64,000 bases of DNA from assembly GCA_023397905.1 (NCBI GenBank), contig JAEWSZ010000059.1, positions 1 through 64,000 on the forward strand. Direction: 5' to 3'. Each line of letters starts with the position of its first letter. Positions within the stretch are counted from its first letter, which is position 1. Source of the stretch: Bacillota bacterium (GTDB taxonomy: Bacteria; Bacillota; Clostridia; Acetivibrionales; DSM-1351). Below the pieces are notes generated by a model. The model saw nothing but the letters and a program-made list of their open reading frames with translations. It did not search any database and was not told the DNA's origin. This document shows positions 52,867 to 62,024 of the stretch, piece by piece. The translations under genes and the position numbers were made by a program.

Positions 52867-54180
52867 CTATTTAGAGTTTGCTACCGCATCCTTCCAGGCC
52901 TTATCCAGTTCTTTTACAGCTTCGTCTCTTGTGAGCTTTTTGCTGTAGTAATTCTGGTATATGGGGCCGGACGCATCTTTAACCGCCGAAGGAATATACC
53001 TCTCCTGCACCGACTTGCCATCCTTGACATATGTCATAATTTCCTGTATCCATGGATTCATTTCATATGTGTGGATATTTGCCACAGGATTGAACTGCAT
53101 GGATTGATAGAAATTATTTGAATCCTGATCGTCCAGAACATAATTTAAGAAATCAATGGCAACATCTTTGTTCTTGCTGTCCGGTGTAGCCGCAAGGCTG
53201 GTGGATACAGATGTTACGGCCACGGTATGACTGGGATCGTCGTCCATTGGGAAGGGAGCGACGCCCAGAGGGAAATCCTTATTTGCCTTTAAGATGGATT
53301 CCGAGAACCAGGGCCCCTGGAACCACATTGCAGCCTTTCCGTTTGCAAATTCGGCTGCTCCGTCGTCTCCGCCGACCTCAAACATCCTCTTGGAGTCGCC
53401 GTATGAATTTACAAAATCCATTACGTCAAATATCTGAGGATATGTGCCGTAGCTTGCTTTTCCCTGATCCATCTTTTCTATGAATTCAGTATCGAGCTTA
53501 TTGTATATGGTTACCGAGTAATATGCCAGGAATAATTGAGGTATCCAGGCGTCCTTGTATGTGAGAAGGAAAGGAGTGATATTTTTTTCCTTCAGCTTCT
53601 TTGCCACATCTTTCATTTCGGTGAGGGTTTGAGGAGGCGTGATCCCATTGTCCTGGAAAATCTTTTTGTTGTACAGGTATCCCCATGCGACGCTCTCCAG
53701 TGGCACAGCACATACTTTTCCATCGTATGTTACGGAATTTTTAGCGCTGTCCAGCAGCTTTCCAACAAAGGGCTGACTAGACAGATCGGTGAGATATCCC
53801 GCTTTATAATAATTCGGGATGTTATTTACAGCGTGAAGCGCATAGACGTCAACTGAACCTCCGGCGGCCAGCTTGGCTTTTAAAAGCTGCTCCGAATTGT
53901 CTCCGCCCGGCATATTCAGGTCATACTTAAGATCATAGTTGTATTTATCCGCAAATTGCTTCAGATAGCCGTCAAACTGATCCTTGAATCTTGAAAGTCC
54001 CGGAAGGACCAGGTTGAGCTCAGCTTTTTTCTTTTCCTGTGTTTGCATACTATTGCTCGCGGTTGTGGAGCCGGACTGCGTCGAATTCCCCGCGCCTGTA
54101 TTTGTGGCGGAAGTACCGCAGCCTGCAAGCAATGAAATAAGGATTGCAATTACAATAGTCAAGGATATTGATTTTCTCAT
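52867..54180 (-). CDS. Sugar ABC transporter solute-binding lipoprotein
   Basis: A 437-residue extracytoplasmic binding protein of the CUT1 type. The signal peptide ends in the lipobox LAGC with lipidated Cys21, followed by a Ser/Thr/Asn-rich linker. Typical blocks are GKVCAVPLESVAWGYLYNKKIF, FANGKAAMWFQGPWF and a C-terminal DEAVKELDKAWKDAV. GGAGGAGA precedes the ATG. It is the first gene of the transporter operon, directly downstream of the YesMN-type two-component genes, which probably sense the same sugar. Substrate unknown. Confidence 0.92.
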   Translation of the reverse strand: MRKSISLTIVIAILISLLAGCGTSATNTGAGNSTQSGSTTASNSMQTQEKKKAELNLVLPGLSRFKDQFDGYLKQFADKYNYDLKYDLNMPGGDNSEQLLKAKLAAGGSVDVYALHAVNNIPNYYKAGYLTDLSSQPFVGKLLDSAKNSVTYDGKVCAVPLESVAWGYLYNKKIFQDNGITPPQTLTEMKDVAKKLKEKNITPFLLTYKDAWIPQLFLAYYSVTIYNKLDTEFIEKMDQGKASYGTYPQIFDVMDFVNSYGDSKRMFEVGGDDGAAEFANGKAAMWFQGPWFSESILKANKDFPLGVAPFPMDDDPSHTVAVTSVSTSLAATPDSKNKDVAIDFLNYVLDDQDSNNFYQSMQFNPVANIHTYEMNPWIQEIMTYVKDGKSVQERYIPSAVKDASGPIYQNYYSKKLTRDEAVKELDKAWKDAVANSK

Positions 54181-54300
54181 TATGTCTCCTCCATCGTATT
54201 TGTAAAATTATAAGGGCCCCTGTTAATGATTATAGGCAAAATAAATAATTTTACTATTCTACGTTATTGATGAAAGGAGCTGTAATATATTGATGAGCTC

Positions 54301-55380
54301 TTATCTCATTTTGGCCGGGGATATGCCGAAATATTTCTTGAAAAGTTTATGAAAATAAAGTATGTCGGTGTAGCCCACCATCTCGGAGACCGATTTTATG
54401 CTGAGCTTGCTGCTCAATATGATTTCTCTGGCCTTCTGCATCCTGAGCTCAATAATATAATCGGTCAGATTTTTACCGTAAGTACCTTTAAAAGTCCTGC
54501 TCAAATGCTCTTTTGAAATAAAAAAAGTATTGGACAGGCTTTCCAGGGTTATTTTTTCAGTGAAATGGAGGTCTACATAATCCTTTACCATGCCGATGGT
54601 ATTCCTGTTATCTTTTTTCCGCCTGTTGACGGATGACAAAACGACAAGCTCAAACAGATTGCAAAGCCTCTCCAACAAGCCTTTCACCGTCATGGGCAAG
54701 TCGTTCTCCGAGGAGAATCTGTCTATATTCGCCAGTACCTCATCCAGTTCATAGCCCCTTTCCGTTATCTGTTCCTTTATGAGAAAAATAAATTCCGCAT
54801 AGACCCTGCTGAGCTCAGCGGAGTCAATACCCTCCAGAGCTTCAAGCTCGGAACAGAACATGGCTGTCGTACTCTTTACCGCTTCGCCGTTGAGCTCATT
54901 CAAAAGCGTAAAAATTATCTTTTTGTATTTTACGATAAGCTTCAGCACATCCGTTCTGACAGATTGCGTCAGCTCATATATGATATTGGCCTGACCTTCT
55001 CTTTCGGCCTCGATTTCTTCAACGCATCTTTTCAAGGCGTTATTGATGTCATCCGAGTCAAAGGGCTTTAAAATATACTCATTGACCTTTGAGCGTATGG
55101 CCTGCTTTGTATATTCGAAATCGTCATATCCGCTGACCACTATTTTTTTAATGCAGGGCTGAACCTGTTCAAGCTGCTTCAGCAGCTCTACACCGTCTAC
55201 CTCGGGCATTCTCATATCCAGCACAATAATATCCGCCCTGATGCTCTTCAAAAGCTCCATTGCCGACCTCCCGTCGTCCGCTTCGCCGGCAATCTCTATT
55301 CCTAATTCATCCCAATTTCCAAGGTTTCGCACAAGATCTCTGGTCCACTTTTCATCATCAACTATAGCTAATTTATACAT
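54301..55380 (-). CDS. YesN-type response regulator (receiver plus AraC DNA-binding domain)
   Basis: A 359-residue transcription activator. Receiver: acidic pair DD at residues 8-9, phospho-acceptor Asp55 in IIVLDMRMPEVDG, Thr/Ser in VVSGYDDF and Lys in YILKPF. A helical linker of about 130 residues follows. The C-terminal AraC HTH has ITLESLSNTFFISKEHLSRTF and IKSVSEMVGYTDILYFHKLFKK. It starts at the base after the kinase stop, so it is translationally coupled. It presumably activates the binding-protein operon immediately downstream. Confidence 0.93.
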   Translation of the reverse strand: MYKLAIVDDEKWTRDLVRNLGNWDELGIEIAGEADDGRSAMELLKSIRADIIVLDMRMPEVDGVELLKQLEQVQPCIKKIVVSGYDDFEYTKQAIRSKVNEYILKPFDSDDINNALKRCVEEIEAEREGQANIIYELTQSVRTDVLKLIVKYKKIIFTLLNELNGEAVKSTTAMFCSELEALEGIDSAELSRVYAEFIFLIKEQITERGYELDEVLANIDRFSSENDLPMTVKGLLERLCNLFELVVLSSVNRRKKDNRNTIGMVKDYVDLHFTEKITLESLSNTFFISKEHLSRTFKGTYGKNLTDYIIELRMQKAREIILSSKLSIKSVSEMVGYTDILYFHKLFKKYFGISPAKMR

Positions 55381-57213
55381 TTATTCAGCCTCCGGTAAAG
55401 TAACTGGAATCCTAATGGTAACTTTTGTCCCTTCCGACCTGCGGCTTTCAATATGCAGTCCGTATTCCATCCCAAAAGACAATTTCAGTCTGGAATCCAC
55501 ATTTTTGAAGCCAAGACTCTTTGTAAAATTGAAAATTTCATCCTGCTCAAGGTTCCTGCGTATTTCCTCCATTTTTTCAGCCTCTATGCCAACCCCGTTG
55601 TCAATTATTTCAAATATGACAAAATCCTCCTCCCTGCGCCCCCTTATGGTTATCTGCCATGGGCCGCCCTTCGTGTCAAGCCCATGGACAAACGCATTCT
55701 CGACTATGGGCTGAATGCACAGCTTTGGGATAACGTACGGATAAATTTCCTCATCTGTCTGCAGCTCCACTCTGAGCTTGTCCTGATGACGCAAAAGCTG
55801 AATTGTCAGATAATTTTTTACATGAAGTACCTCCTGCTCTATTTTTACCATATCATCCTGGGTCTTTATGGTATATCTGAATATGTCGCTCAAGGCCTTG
55901 GTCACCGTCAATATTTCCGGGACGCCTTTTGAAACGGCCATTCCACCCACAAGCATGAGCGAATTGTATAGAAAATGCGGATTTACCTGGGCCTGCAGCG
56001 CCTTGAGCTGTGCGGTCCTTTTCTCAATTTTGCTCTTGTATTCGGTATTTATCAATTCCTTAATCTGCCCTATCATCTGGACAAAGCTCCTCTCAAGAAT
56101 GCCTATTTCATCCTTGTGGAACTTATTTATATTGAGCTCAAATTTGTTGGCTCCAACCTCCTTCATGGACTTGGCGAGGCTGATGACCGGCCTGGTAATT
56201 GTAAATGCCACGATTGTAGAAATCAATATGGATACAAATATAAAAATGATACCGGCCAGGATGCTAAAGCCCAGGGTCTGCCGGGAACTGCTGCCTATTG
56301 CGCTGTAGGGTATGGTTTTAACTATACAGAAGCTCCCCGTTCTGTCCCATTGATAAAAAAAGTAATTGGAATCGAGCTTCCCGTAGTTTCTTTCATTTTC
56401 CTTGTCCGAAACAATGCGCTCAAGCGTAGAATCACTCTCCAGCACACCGGTGTTATTTTTGTAAGGATTGTATGCAATTTTTCCGTTTTTGTCAATAATA
56501 AAAAGCATTCCCGCATTATCGGAGGCAAGCATGTCCAGCACGCTGTCCAGCGCCTCCCAGCGTATGTCGAAAACTATATCGCAGATTATTTTCTTGGTTT
56601 CAAAATCCCTCATGCTCCTTACGAGAGACACCCCGTTAACATATCCTTCATAGGTGTCCACCACATTGTTATCCGTTATAATCCGGGGATATTTCCTGTT
56701 CAGCAAAACCGACTTCTGATTTTTCTGGTCATAGCCCCACAATTGATCTTTGGTAGAATCGTGGTCCAGTATGAGCATATTTGTCTCACTTCTGAAATAG
56801 AGCATTTTGTTTCTGATAAGCAGTGATATGCCCTCCAGCTGCCTCTTGGAATAGAACAGCGAGAAAATTTTATCTGAAATGTATTTCTGGTTCTCAAAGG
56901 AAACGGAGGCGCCGGAATTATATGCTTCCATGTCCGAAACCAGAGTGCTGTCGGCCATAAATGAAAACAGTGCGTCGTCATGCTGCTGTATAATGTCGTC
57001 GGCATACTTTCCGCTCCATATGATCTCATTTACATTTGACTGTACGATTTCCTTCTCCATGGCTTTGGTAGAATTGTTGAAGGATATGCTGATAACTATT
57101 ATCATTGGAATGCTGGTACAGATTATCATGAGAATGATCAGCCTGTTTTTAAGACTTTTATCGAAATTGTCCACAACTTTTCCCAGCAGGGAAAAAATAG
57201 CTATTGATCTCAT
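55381..57213 (-). CDS. YesM-type sensor histidine kinase
   Basis: A 610-residue membrane kinase with an N-terminal helix (LIILMIICTSIPMIIVISISF), an extracellular sensor of about 260 residues (Cache-like), a second helix (FSILAGIIFIFVSILISTIVAF), a HAMP segment, and a His_kinase/HATPase pair. The phospho-acceptor is in ALQAQVNPHFLYNSL, the usual LytS/YesM motif, and ATP binding is IIDNGVGIEAEK with the N box PIVENAFVHG. It forms a signalling pair with the next gene, and the block controls carbohydrate uptake. Inserted between yvyF and flgM. Confidence 0.93.
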   Translation of the reverse strand: MRSIAIFSLLGKVVDNFDKSLKNRLIILMIICTSIPMIIVISISFNNSTKAMEKEIVQSNVNEIIWSGKYADDIIQQHDDALFSFMADSTLVSDMEAYNSGASVSFENQKYISDKIFSLFYSKRQLEGISLLIRNKMLYFRSETNMLILDHDSTKDQLWGYDQKNQKSVLLNRKYPRIITDNNVVDTYEGYVNGVSLVRSMRDFETKKIICDIVFDIRWEALDSVLDMLASDNAGMLFIIDKNGKIAYNPYKNNTGVLESDSTLERIVSDKENERNYGKLDSNYFFYQWDRTGSFCIVKTIPYSAIGSSSRQTLGFSILAGIIFIFVSILISTIVAFTITRPVISLAKSMKEVGANKFELNINKFHKDEIGILERSFVQMIGQIKELINTEYKSKIEKRTAQLKALQAQVNPHFLYNSLMLVGGMAVSKGVPEILTVTKALSDIFRYTIKTQDDMVKIEQEVLHVKNYLTIQLLRHQDKLRVELQTDEEIYPYVIPKLCIQPIVENAFVHGLDTKGGPWQITIRGRREEDFVIFEIIDNGVGIEAEKMEEIRRNLEQDEIFNFTKSLGFKNVDSRLKLSFGMEYGLHIESRRSEGTKVTIRIPVTLPEAE

Positions 57214-57318
57214 ATGTCACCTGCGGCGTTATTAATATAGTCGGAACAAAGATGGCAAAGCCACTTTGTTTGCGCATGTGCGGCTATTGCCGGCCGCACT
57301 GTGCTTTTCACAGACAAT

Positions 57319-57364
57319 AAAAAAGAGTGCTTCAAAACTATATTCACGTAGCTTTGCAACACTC
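57319..57364 (-). terminator. Intrinsic terminator after yvyF
   Basis: On the minus strand GAGTGTTGCAAAGCTA and TAGTTTTGAAGCACTC form a 16-position stem with G-U pairs, followed by TTTTTT. It lies 16 bases after the yvyF stop and marks the left border of the comFC-yvyF unit, beyond which the YesMN block is inserted. Confidence 0.85.
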
Positions 57365-57379
57365 CTGACACTAAAAACC

Positions 57380-57799
57380 CTATATGTCTTTGTGCAAATA
57401 TCTCATGCCGATACCTGTATTCCGTTTGATTTCGCTGTCGTCCGGCTTTTCATTACGCCTTGCCACCGTTCCCGAAATGTCGTTATGGAGATGACCCTGG
57501 CATTCTGCGCAAAATCTGCCTGTTCTTATGGCTTTTCCGCATTTTTCACATTCCAGAATTATATTTGAGCCTTCCGTTATTTCCAGACGCCCTTCCCGCA
57601 GGAACATCTTGATCTTTTCAACGCTTACGTCACACTCCATGGACACCTGGGACAATGTAGCTCCCGGATTGGCGTACAGGTATTCCTTAACTTTTTTAAA
57701 AACTTCCTCATCGGCATTTCTGCAATCTATACAAATTGGCGGCCCTCCGATGTAGTTGTATAACCTTCCGCATCGTCTGCAATTTCTGACATCCGGCAT
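57380..57799 (-). CDS. yvyF: YvyF-like flagellar operon protein (zinc-ribbon)
   Basis: A 139-residue protein of the TIGR03826/YvyF type. Two CxxC zinc-ribbon pairs are visible near the N-terminus (NCRRCGRLY, ICIDCR) and two near the C-terminus (CEKCGKAI, FCAEC), flanking a helix-turn-helix-like segment ATLSQVSMECDVSVEKIKMFL. GGAGG precedes the ATG at 57799. In Bacillus it lies between comFC and flgM, exactly as here except for the inserted transporter block. Function unproven, possibly regulatory. Confidence 0.88.
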   Translation of the reverse strand: MPDVRNCRRCGRLYNYIGGPPICIDCRNADEEVFKKVKEYLYANPGATLSQVSMECDVSVEKIKMFLREGRLEITEGSNIILECEKCGKAIRTGRFCAECQGHLHNDISGTVARRNEKPDDSEIKRNTGIGMRYLHKDI

Positions 57800-57860
57800 A
57801 ATATCACCCTCCTTTGGCAAATTGGTCCATTCCGGAAACTTGAATAAAAATATACTGCTA

Positions 57861-58526
57861 TTATTTCCTGGTTGTTGCAACAACCCCTGCCATGACCCTG
57901 GCGGCACCGGCTTGTTTAAGCACCTTGCTGCACTGGTTTACCGTACTTCCCGTAGTAATTATGTCATCTATAAGCAATATATTCTTGTTAAACACAGCCT
58001 CAGGAACAGTTATATCAAATGCTCCTTCCAAATTAAACAGCCTCTCTTTTCTGCCCAACGCACTCTGGCTTTGGGATTCTGAGGTTTTAGTAAGGATGCT
58101 TGTTTTCACAGGTATATTTAATGTTCTGGCTACGCAATCCGCTATCAGCCCCGCCTGGTTGTACCCCCGCTGCTTTTTTCTGCTCCTGTGGAGCGGAACT
58201 GGGAGGATCAGGTCAATCTCCTCCGGCTTCAGAGTATTTTGCACCTTCAGTGCCAAAAGTTTGCCGAAAGCACGGTAATAGGAGGATTTATCGCTAAACT
58301 TAAACCGTTTTAAAGAATTTTTCAGAGAATCCGTATATCTGCCTACACAAACAATTCCGTCACAATAGATCTCCAAATTCTCCGGCAAGCTTAAAAAATT
58401 GATGCTGTTATTGTAATACTCCATGCCCTCCGCGCATTTCTCACACAAGCAGATAGGCGTTCCGGCACTTAATATGTCATTGCATAGTGCACATCTGGGA
58501 GGGAAAAAATACTCCAGCAGGCTAAT
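57861..58526 (-). CDS. comFC: ComFC-like competence phosphoribosyltransferase, probable ATT start
   Basis: A 221-residue ComF-family protein. The N-terminal zinc finger CALC...CLCEKC is complete only if translation begins upstream of any ATG, GTG or TTG. Between an in-frame TAA and the finger the only candidates are ATT (58526-58524), six bases after GGAGGG, or a CTG two codons later. The PRTase domain shows DLILPVPLHRSRKKQRGYNQA, the conserved KRxQxxRxxRxxN-like SQSQSALGRKERL and the PRPP loop LLIDDIITTGST. It is needed for DNA uptake in Bacillus and adjacent to yvyF there too. Upstream comFA is not seen. Confidence 0.9.
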   Translation of the reverse strand: MSLLEYFFPPRCALCNDILSAGTPICLCEKCAEGMEYYNNSINFLSLPENLEIYCDGIVCVGRYTDSLKNSLKRFKFSDKSSYYRAFGKLLALKVQNTLKPEEIDLILPVPLHRSRKKQRGYNQAGLIADCVARTLNIPVKTSILTKTSESQSQSALGRKERLFNLEGAFDITVPEAVFNKNILLIDDIITTGSTVNQCSKVLKQAGAARVMAGVVATTRK

Positions 58527-58625
58527 AAATATCCCTCCTTTTATAACATTATTTTACATCACTTTTCAATTCAGTGCAACCAACAATATATTTATTCTGC
58601 ATAACATGCCAAAATACCTCATATT

Positions 58626-61040
58626 TCATATCTTAAGCAAATCGCACAGCATGGAATTTCTTTCATTGATTTTTACATTGGATACCATCACTTTGACGGC
58701 TTTCTTCTGCCCGATTATACACGCCATCTTTTTTGCCCTTGTGACAGCTGTATATCCGAGATTCCTGTTTAGCATAATATAATTTCTCATATGGCAGAGA
58801 ATTATGGCCGCCTCGCACTGAGAACCCTGCATTTTGTGGACTGTCAGGCTATAGGCGAGATCTATTTCCTCCAGTTCGTTTGTCTGATATATGATGATAA
58901 AATCATCATATTGGACAGCCACCCGTTTTTCGGAGGTGCTGCTGTCGCTGCTCTCGTACTCCTCGTGTGCCGTTTCAAGTTCATTTATATGTGATATTTC
59001 AATTATTCTTCCGATGTCCCCGTTGAATACGCCGCTGTTTTCCTCCGCCGCATATCTGCCTGTGACTGCGTCTCTCTGGTAGTGGGCCGCTTCATAGTTA
59101 TTGCTCAGGTGGATAACCTTGTCCCCTTCGCGGAAAATGCTGTTGCCCCTTTTTATCTCAGACTTCTCTTCGGCTGCGGGATTGACCATCTGCTGGACGG
59201 CTTTATTCATTTCATATGTGCCGATTTCGGAGGTTTTCTGAGGGCATATGATCTGAACGTCGTCAATCGAATAATTATAACCGGTCATCAGCCTTGTCAG
59301 AGCTTCCAGAGTTCTCTTTATCACCCTGTTTTTATCTTCCTCTTCAATTATGAAAAAGTCCTTGTTTTCATTGATGATTTCGGGCATTTCGCCATTAATT
59401 ATCCTGTTTGCGTTTGAAATTATGCCCGAACCGTCGGCCTGCCTTTTGATAACATTCAGTTTAACGGTTTTTATAACTCCGCTTTTTATCATATCATCAA
59501 GGACATTTCCAGCCCCCACAGACGGCAGCTGCTGTGTATCGCCTATCATGACCACCGTGGTTCCGGGTGAAATAGCGGTGAAAAGCGCATTGGCCAGGTC
59601 TATGCTGAGCATCGAGCTTTCATCCACCACAATCAGGTCGTATGGCAGCTCATTGCCCTGCCTGTAAAAAAATCCTTTATTTTCATAGGAAAACTGCAGC
59701 AGCCGGTGTATGGTCATCGCTTCAAAACCGGTGATCTCAGTGAGCCTTTTAGCGGCTTTCCCTGTTGGGGCCGCCAGCATGAAGCTCATTTCCTCCTGCT
59801 TTTCGAAATATCTTTGCAGCACATATATCATACATTCTACCGTAGTGGTTTTTCCGCTTCCCGCTGATCCGGTCAGAATGAGCATATTGGTTGTAAATAC
59901 AGCCTTAACGGCTTCTCTCTGCATGCTTTCCAGTTCAAAGCCCCGGATGTTTTCAAACTCCTCTATAAGCCTGTCCACATCGTATAGATTCCCCTCCGGA
60001 TTGCAGCGGGAAATCTCCTTTATGGCCAGAGCTGTTTCGTACTCCATTTTATACATTTCTTTGGTATAAACAGCTTCAAATTTCTCACTGTTCTCGGAGT
60101 ATGATATATTTATAAAGCTGCCTGATTTGAGCATCCTATTATACGCTTCCTCAAGCTCGGAGGTTTTTATGGAGTCGGTTTCGTTGCTCAGAGCTTTTGC
60201 AGTGGCTTCCAGCAGCTTGTCCTTGCACAGGTAGCAGTGCCCGTCGGTCTCCGCCGCCTCAAGGACACTTTTTAGCGCCGCTTCAAGCCTGAAAACCGAG
60301 TGAGGGTCTATACCAAGCTTTCCCGCAATTTCATCGCAGCTCTTAAACCCGAAGCCTCTGATATTGGAGAACATGTACGGGTTTTGCTCCGCGATTGCGA
60401 TGGAGGTCCCTTTAAAGGTATTGTAAATTTTCATGGCCTTTGCTGATGATATGCCGAATTTCTGGAAGAAGATCATCACATTCTGGTATTCCATGTTTTC
60501 CATGTATGAATCATGTATGATGCGGGCCTTGTCGGCTGTGATACCTCTTATTTTAACCAGGGCGAGAGGCTCGTTTTTTATGATCTCCAGAGTTCTGCTT
60601 CCAAATCCTTCAACAAAACCGGAAGGAGTCTCATAGCCCGCGACAATATTTCTGGCGGTCCTCTCACCGACGCCTTTTATAATCCCGCAGGAAAGGAAGG
60701 AGATGATCCCTTCGTCGGTGGCCGGCTCGATAAATTCAACGGTATCAGCCTTGAGCTGCTTTTCTCCCCTGTACGCCGCAACAACGCCGGTCAGCTTGCA
60801 GGGCAGAACCGCACTGTGCTCATTGACCTCATAGTAGCCCGTGACGCTTATGATATCCTGGGCTTCATGCTCAAATCCATCCTCGTCTATTATTTTTTCG
60901 ATTTCAAAGGTGTAGATTTTATAGCCGTTTTCCGCGTTCTCATATATTTTATAGTCGAATCTTCCGATAATACTCAGGTTGGCGCCCACCGGGTAGCTGT
61001 CAAAAGACCATCTCTGCTGTTGAAATTGTACTGTTGCCAT
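58626..61040 (-). CDS. recD2: RecD2-type ATP-dependent helicase
   Basis: An 804-residue SF1B 5'-3' DNA helicase of the RecD2/YrrC class, which acts without RecBC in Firmicutes. The N-terminal about 350 residues carry an OB-like domain and helix-hairpin-helix regions (CGIIKGVGERTARNIV; IRGFGFKSCDEIAG). Motor motifs: Walker A LTGSAGSGKTT (K397), motif II VVDESSMLS, motif III VVMIGDTQQLPSVGAG, and the C-terminal YSLTVHKMQGSQ and YTAVTRAKK (motifs V/VI). GGAGA precedes the ATG. Confidence 0.95.
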   Translation of the reverse strand: MATVQFQQQRWSFDSYPVGANLSIIGRFDYKIYENAENGYKIYTFEIEKIIDEDGFEHEAQDIISVTGYYEVNEHSAVLPCKLTGVVAAYRGEKQLKADTVEFIEPATDEGIISFLSCGIIKGVGERTARNIVAGYETPSGFVEGFGSRTLEIIKNEPLALVKIRGITADKARIIHDSYMENMEYQNVMIFFQKFGISSAKAMKIYNTFKGTSIAIAEQNPYMFSNIRGFGFKSCDEIAGKLGIDPHSVFRLEAALKSVLEAAETDGHCYLCKDKLLEATAKALSNETDSIKTSELEEAYNRMLKSGSFINISYSENSEKFEAVYTKEMYKMEYETALAIKEISRCNPEGNLYDVDRLIEEFENIRGFELESMQREAVKAVFTTNMLILTGSAGSGKTTTVECMIYVLQRYFEKQEEMSFMLAAPTGKAAKRLTEITGFEAMTIHRLLQFSYENKGFFYRQGNELPYDLIVVDESSMLSIDLANALFTAISPGTTVVMIGDTQQLPSVGAGNVLDDMIKSGVIKTVKLNVIKRQADGSGIISNANRIINGEMPEIINENKDFFIIEEEDKNRVIKRTLEALTRLMTGYNYSIDDVQIICPQKTSEIGTYEMNKAVQQMVNPAAEEKSEIKRGNSIFREGDKVIHLSNNYEAAHYQRDAVTGRYAAEENSGVFNGDIGRIIEISHINELETAHEEYESSDSSTSEKRVAVQYDDFIIIYQTNELEEIDLAYSLTVHKMQGSQCEAAIILCHMRNYIMLNRNLGYTAVTRAKKMACIIGQKKAVKVMVSNVKINERNSMLCDLLKI

Positions 61041-61184
61041 ATGCTTCTCCTACAAATCCGTCTTCATAAGCCAGCTACGGACCGGAGCCCGCCCGGGCTT
61101 CCAACTTCAATAACTGGATTTGATATAAATATCTTATCCTATTTTATTCCCTGCGGCAAGAAATACTCATATGGCCTGTGGTTA

Positions 61185-61559
61185 TTATGTATTTTTTTGA
61201 TATTGTGTATCTTTCTGAACCTTGTTCTTGTAAAATATACAATCCCGTTCGTCGAAGGAACACACTTCCATCAAGGGGAACTGGTCTTCCAGTTTTCTCA
61301 GCACCTTTAAGGTATCGTCTCCGGAATCCATGTCAACAACAATGAAACTGCCGTTTACGGCTATATTACGTACAAACCTGCTGTCCATGGCCTCATGGAT
61401 AATCCTCTCCACATTTTGCTCCTGATCATTGACCAGCAGTACCAGATTGGCTTTTTCCACAAAATATTTTTTTCTTCCGAGCAATTTGAAAATGTCCAGA
61501 AATAGACTTATAAGCCCGAATATCGCAAGTAATGAAAGAATTGCATACTCTATTCCCAT
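61185..61559 (-). CDS. Small single-pass membrane protein
   Basis: A 124-residue protein with one N-terminal helix (YAILSLLAIFGLISLFLDIF, residues 5-24), then a cytoplasmic domain with NLVLLVNDQEQNVERIIHEAM and GSFIVVDMDSGDDTLKVLRKL, which resembles the nucleotide-sugar-binding start of family-2 glycosyltransferases but is too short to be an enzyme. GGAGTG lies six bases before the ATG at 61559. Located between the antitoxin gene and recD2, a neighbourhood I recall in clostridial genomes near metK. No function is proposed. Confidence 0.75.
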   Translation of the reverse strand: MGIEYAILSLLAIFGLISLFLDIFKLLGRKKYFVEKANLVLLVNDQEQNVERIIHEAMDSRFVRNIAVNGSFIVVDMDSGDDTLKVLRKLEDQFPLMEVCSFDERDCIFYKNKVQKDTQYQKNT

Positions 61560-61648
61560 AGCTATCACTCCGAAAATAACATCGTACCTATAGTTTATGA
61601 AATACGGCTTGTACGTGTTACAATGGTGTGTATGCAATTAACGGGGTG

Positions 61649-61909
61649 TTAAACCAGCTCCTCAAAACTTGAATAGCGTTTTGCATTAGGGTCATGGATT
61701 ATTATATCGGCTTCTTCCATAGCTGCTATTGTTTCGGCATTCGGGATATTAAGTGAAATTTCAAATGGTATTTTTCCCTGCCGCACACTTTGCCGTACAA
61801 AAATATTAAATGCTGTCGTCATATTCATGCCCAATTCAGAAAAAAGCTGCTCTGCCTGCTCTTTCAGTTTCTTATACATACGGATACTTAAATTTGTCGT
61901 TTCAGCCAT
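61649..61909 (-). CDS. RelB/DinJ-family antitoxin (orphan)
   Basis: An 86-residue ribbon-helix-helix protein: TNLSIRMYKKLKEQAEQLFSELGMNMTTAFNIFVRQ is the DinJ/RelB DNA-binding domain, followed by GKIPFEI, the standard transition to the toxin-wrapping tail, which ends with SSFEELV. The expected downstream YafQ/RelE toxin is absent; the next gene is the small membrane protein with no RelE-like features. It may act as a regulator or protect against a toxin encoded elsewhere. Confidence 0.85.
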   Translation of the reverse strand: MAETTNLSIRMYKKLKEQAEQLFSELGMNMTTAFNIFVRQSVRQGKIPFEISLNIPNAETIAAMEEADIIIHDPNAKRYSSFEELV

Positions 61910-61943
61910 TTACAATCACTCCTTTACAATTTTCCTGCTTCCG

Positions 61944-61980
61944 TTTTAAAAATCAGAAAGACCAGCGTCAGCTGGTCTTT
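61944..61980 (-). terminator. Intrinsic terminator after metK
   Basis: AAAGACCAGC and GCTGGTCTTT form a perfect 10-bp stem with a TGAC-type loop; on the minus strand it is followed by a T-rich stretch (CTGATTTTTAAAAC). It lies about 45 bases after the metK stop. Confidence 0.85.
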
Positions 61981-62024
61981 CGTCAATTATTCAGAATCCT
62001 GAATCCTGTCTTCTGATTTCTGTA

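Noticed and set aside
57230..57300. Hairpin TGCGGC/GCCGCA near 57280 as a riboswitch
   Set aside because: Only one short stem, without any known aptamer sequence; it is just downstream of a clear terminator.
61185..61559. Toxin partner of the RelB/DinJ antitoxin
   Set aside because: The protein has an N-terminal membrane helix and lacks the RelE/YafQ basic beta-sheet pattern; its own ribosome-binding site and a gap separate it from the antitoxin gene.
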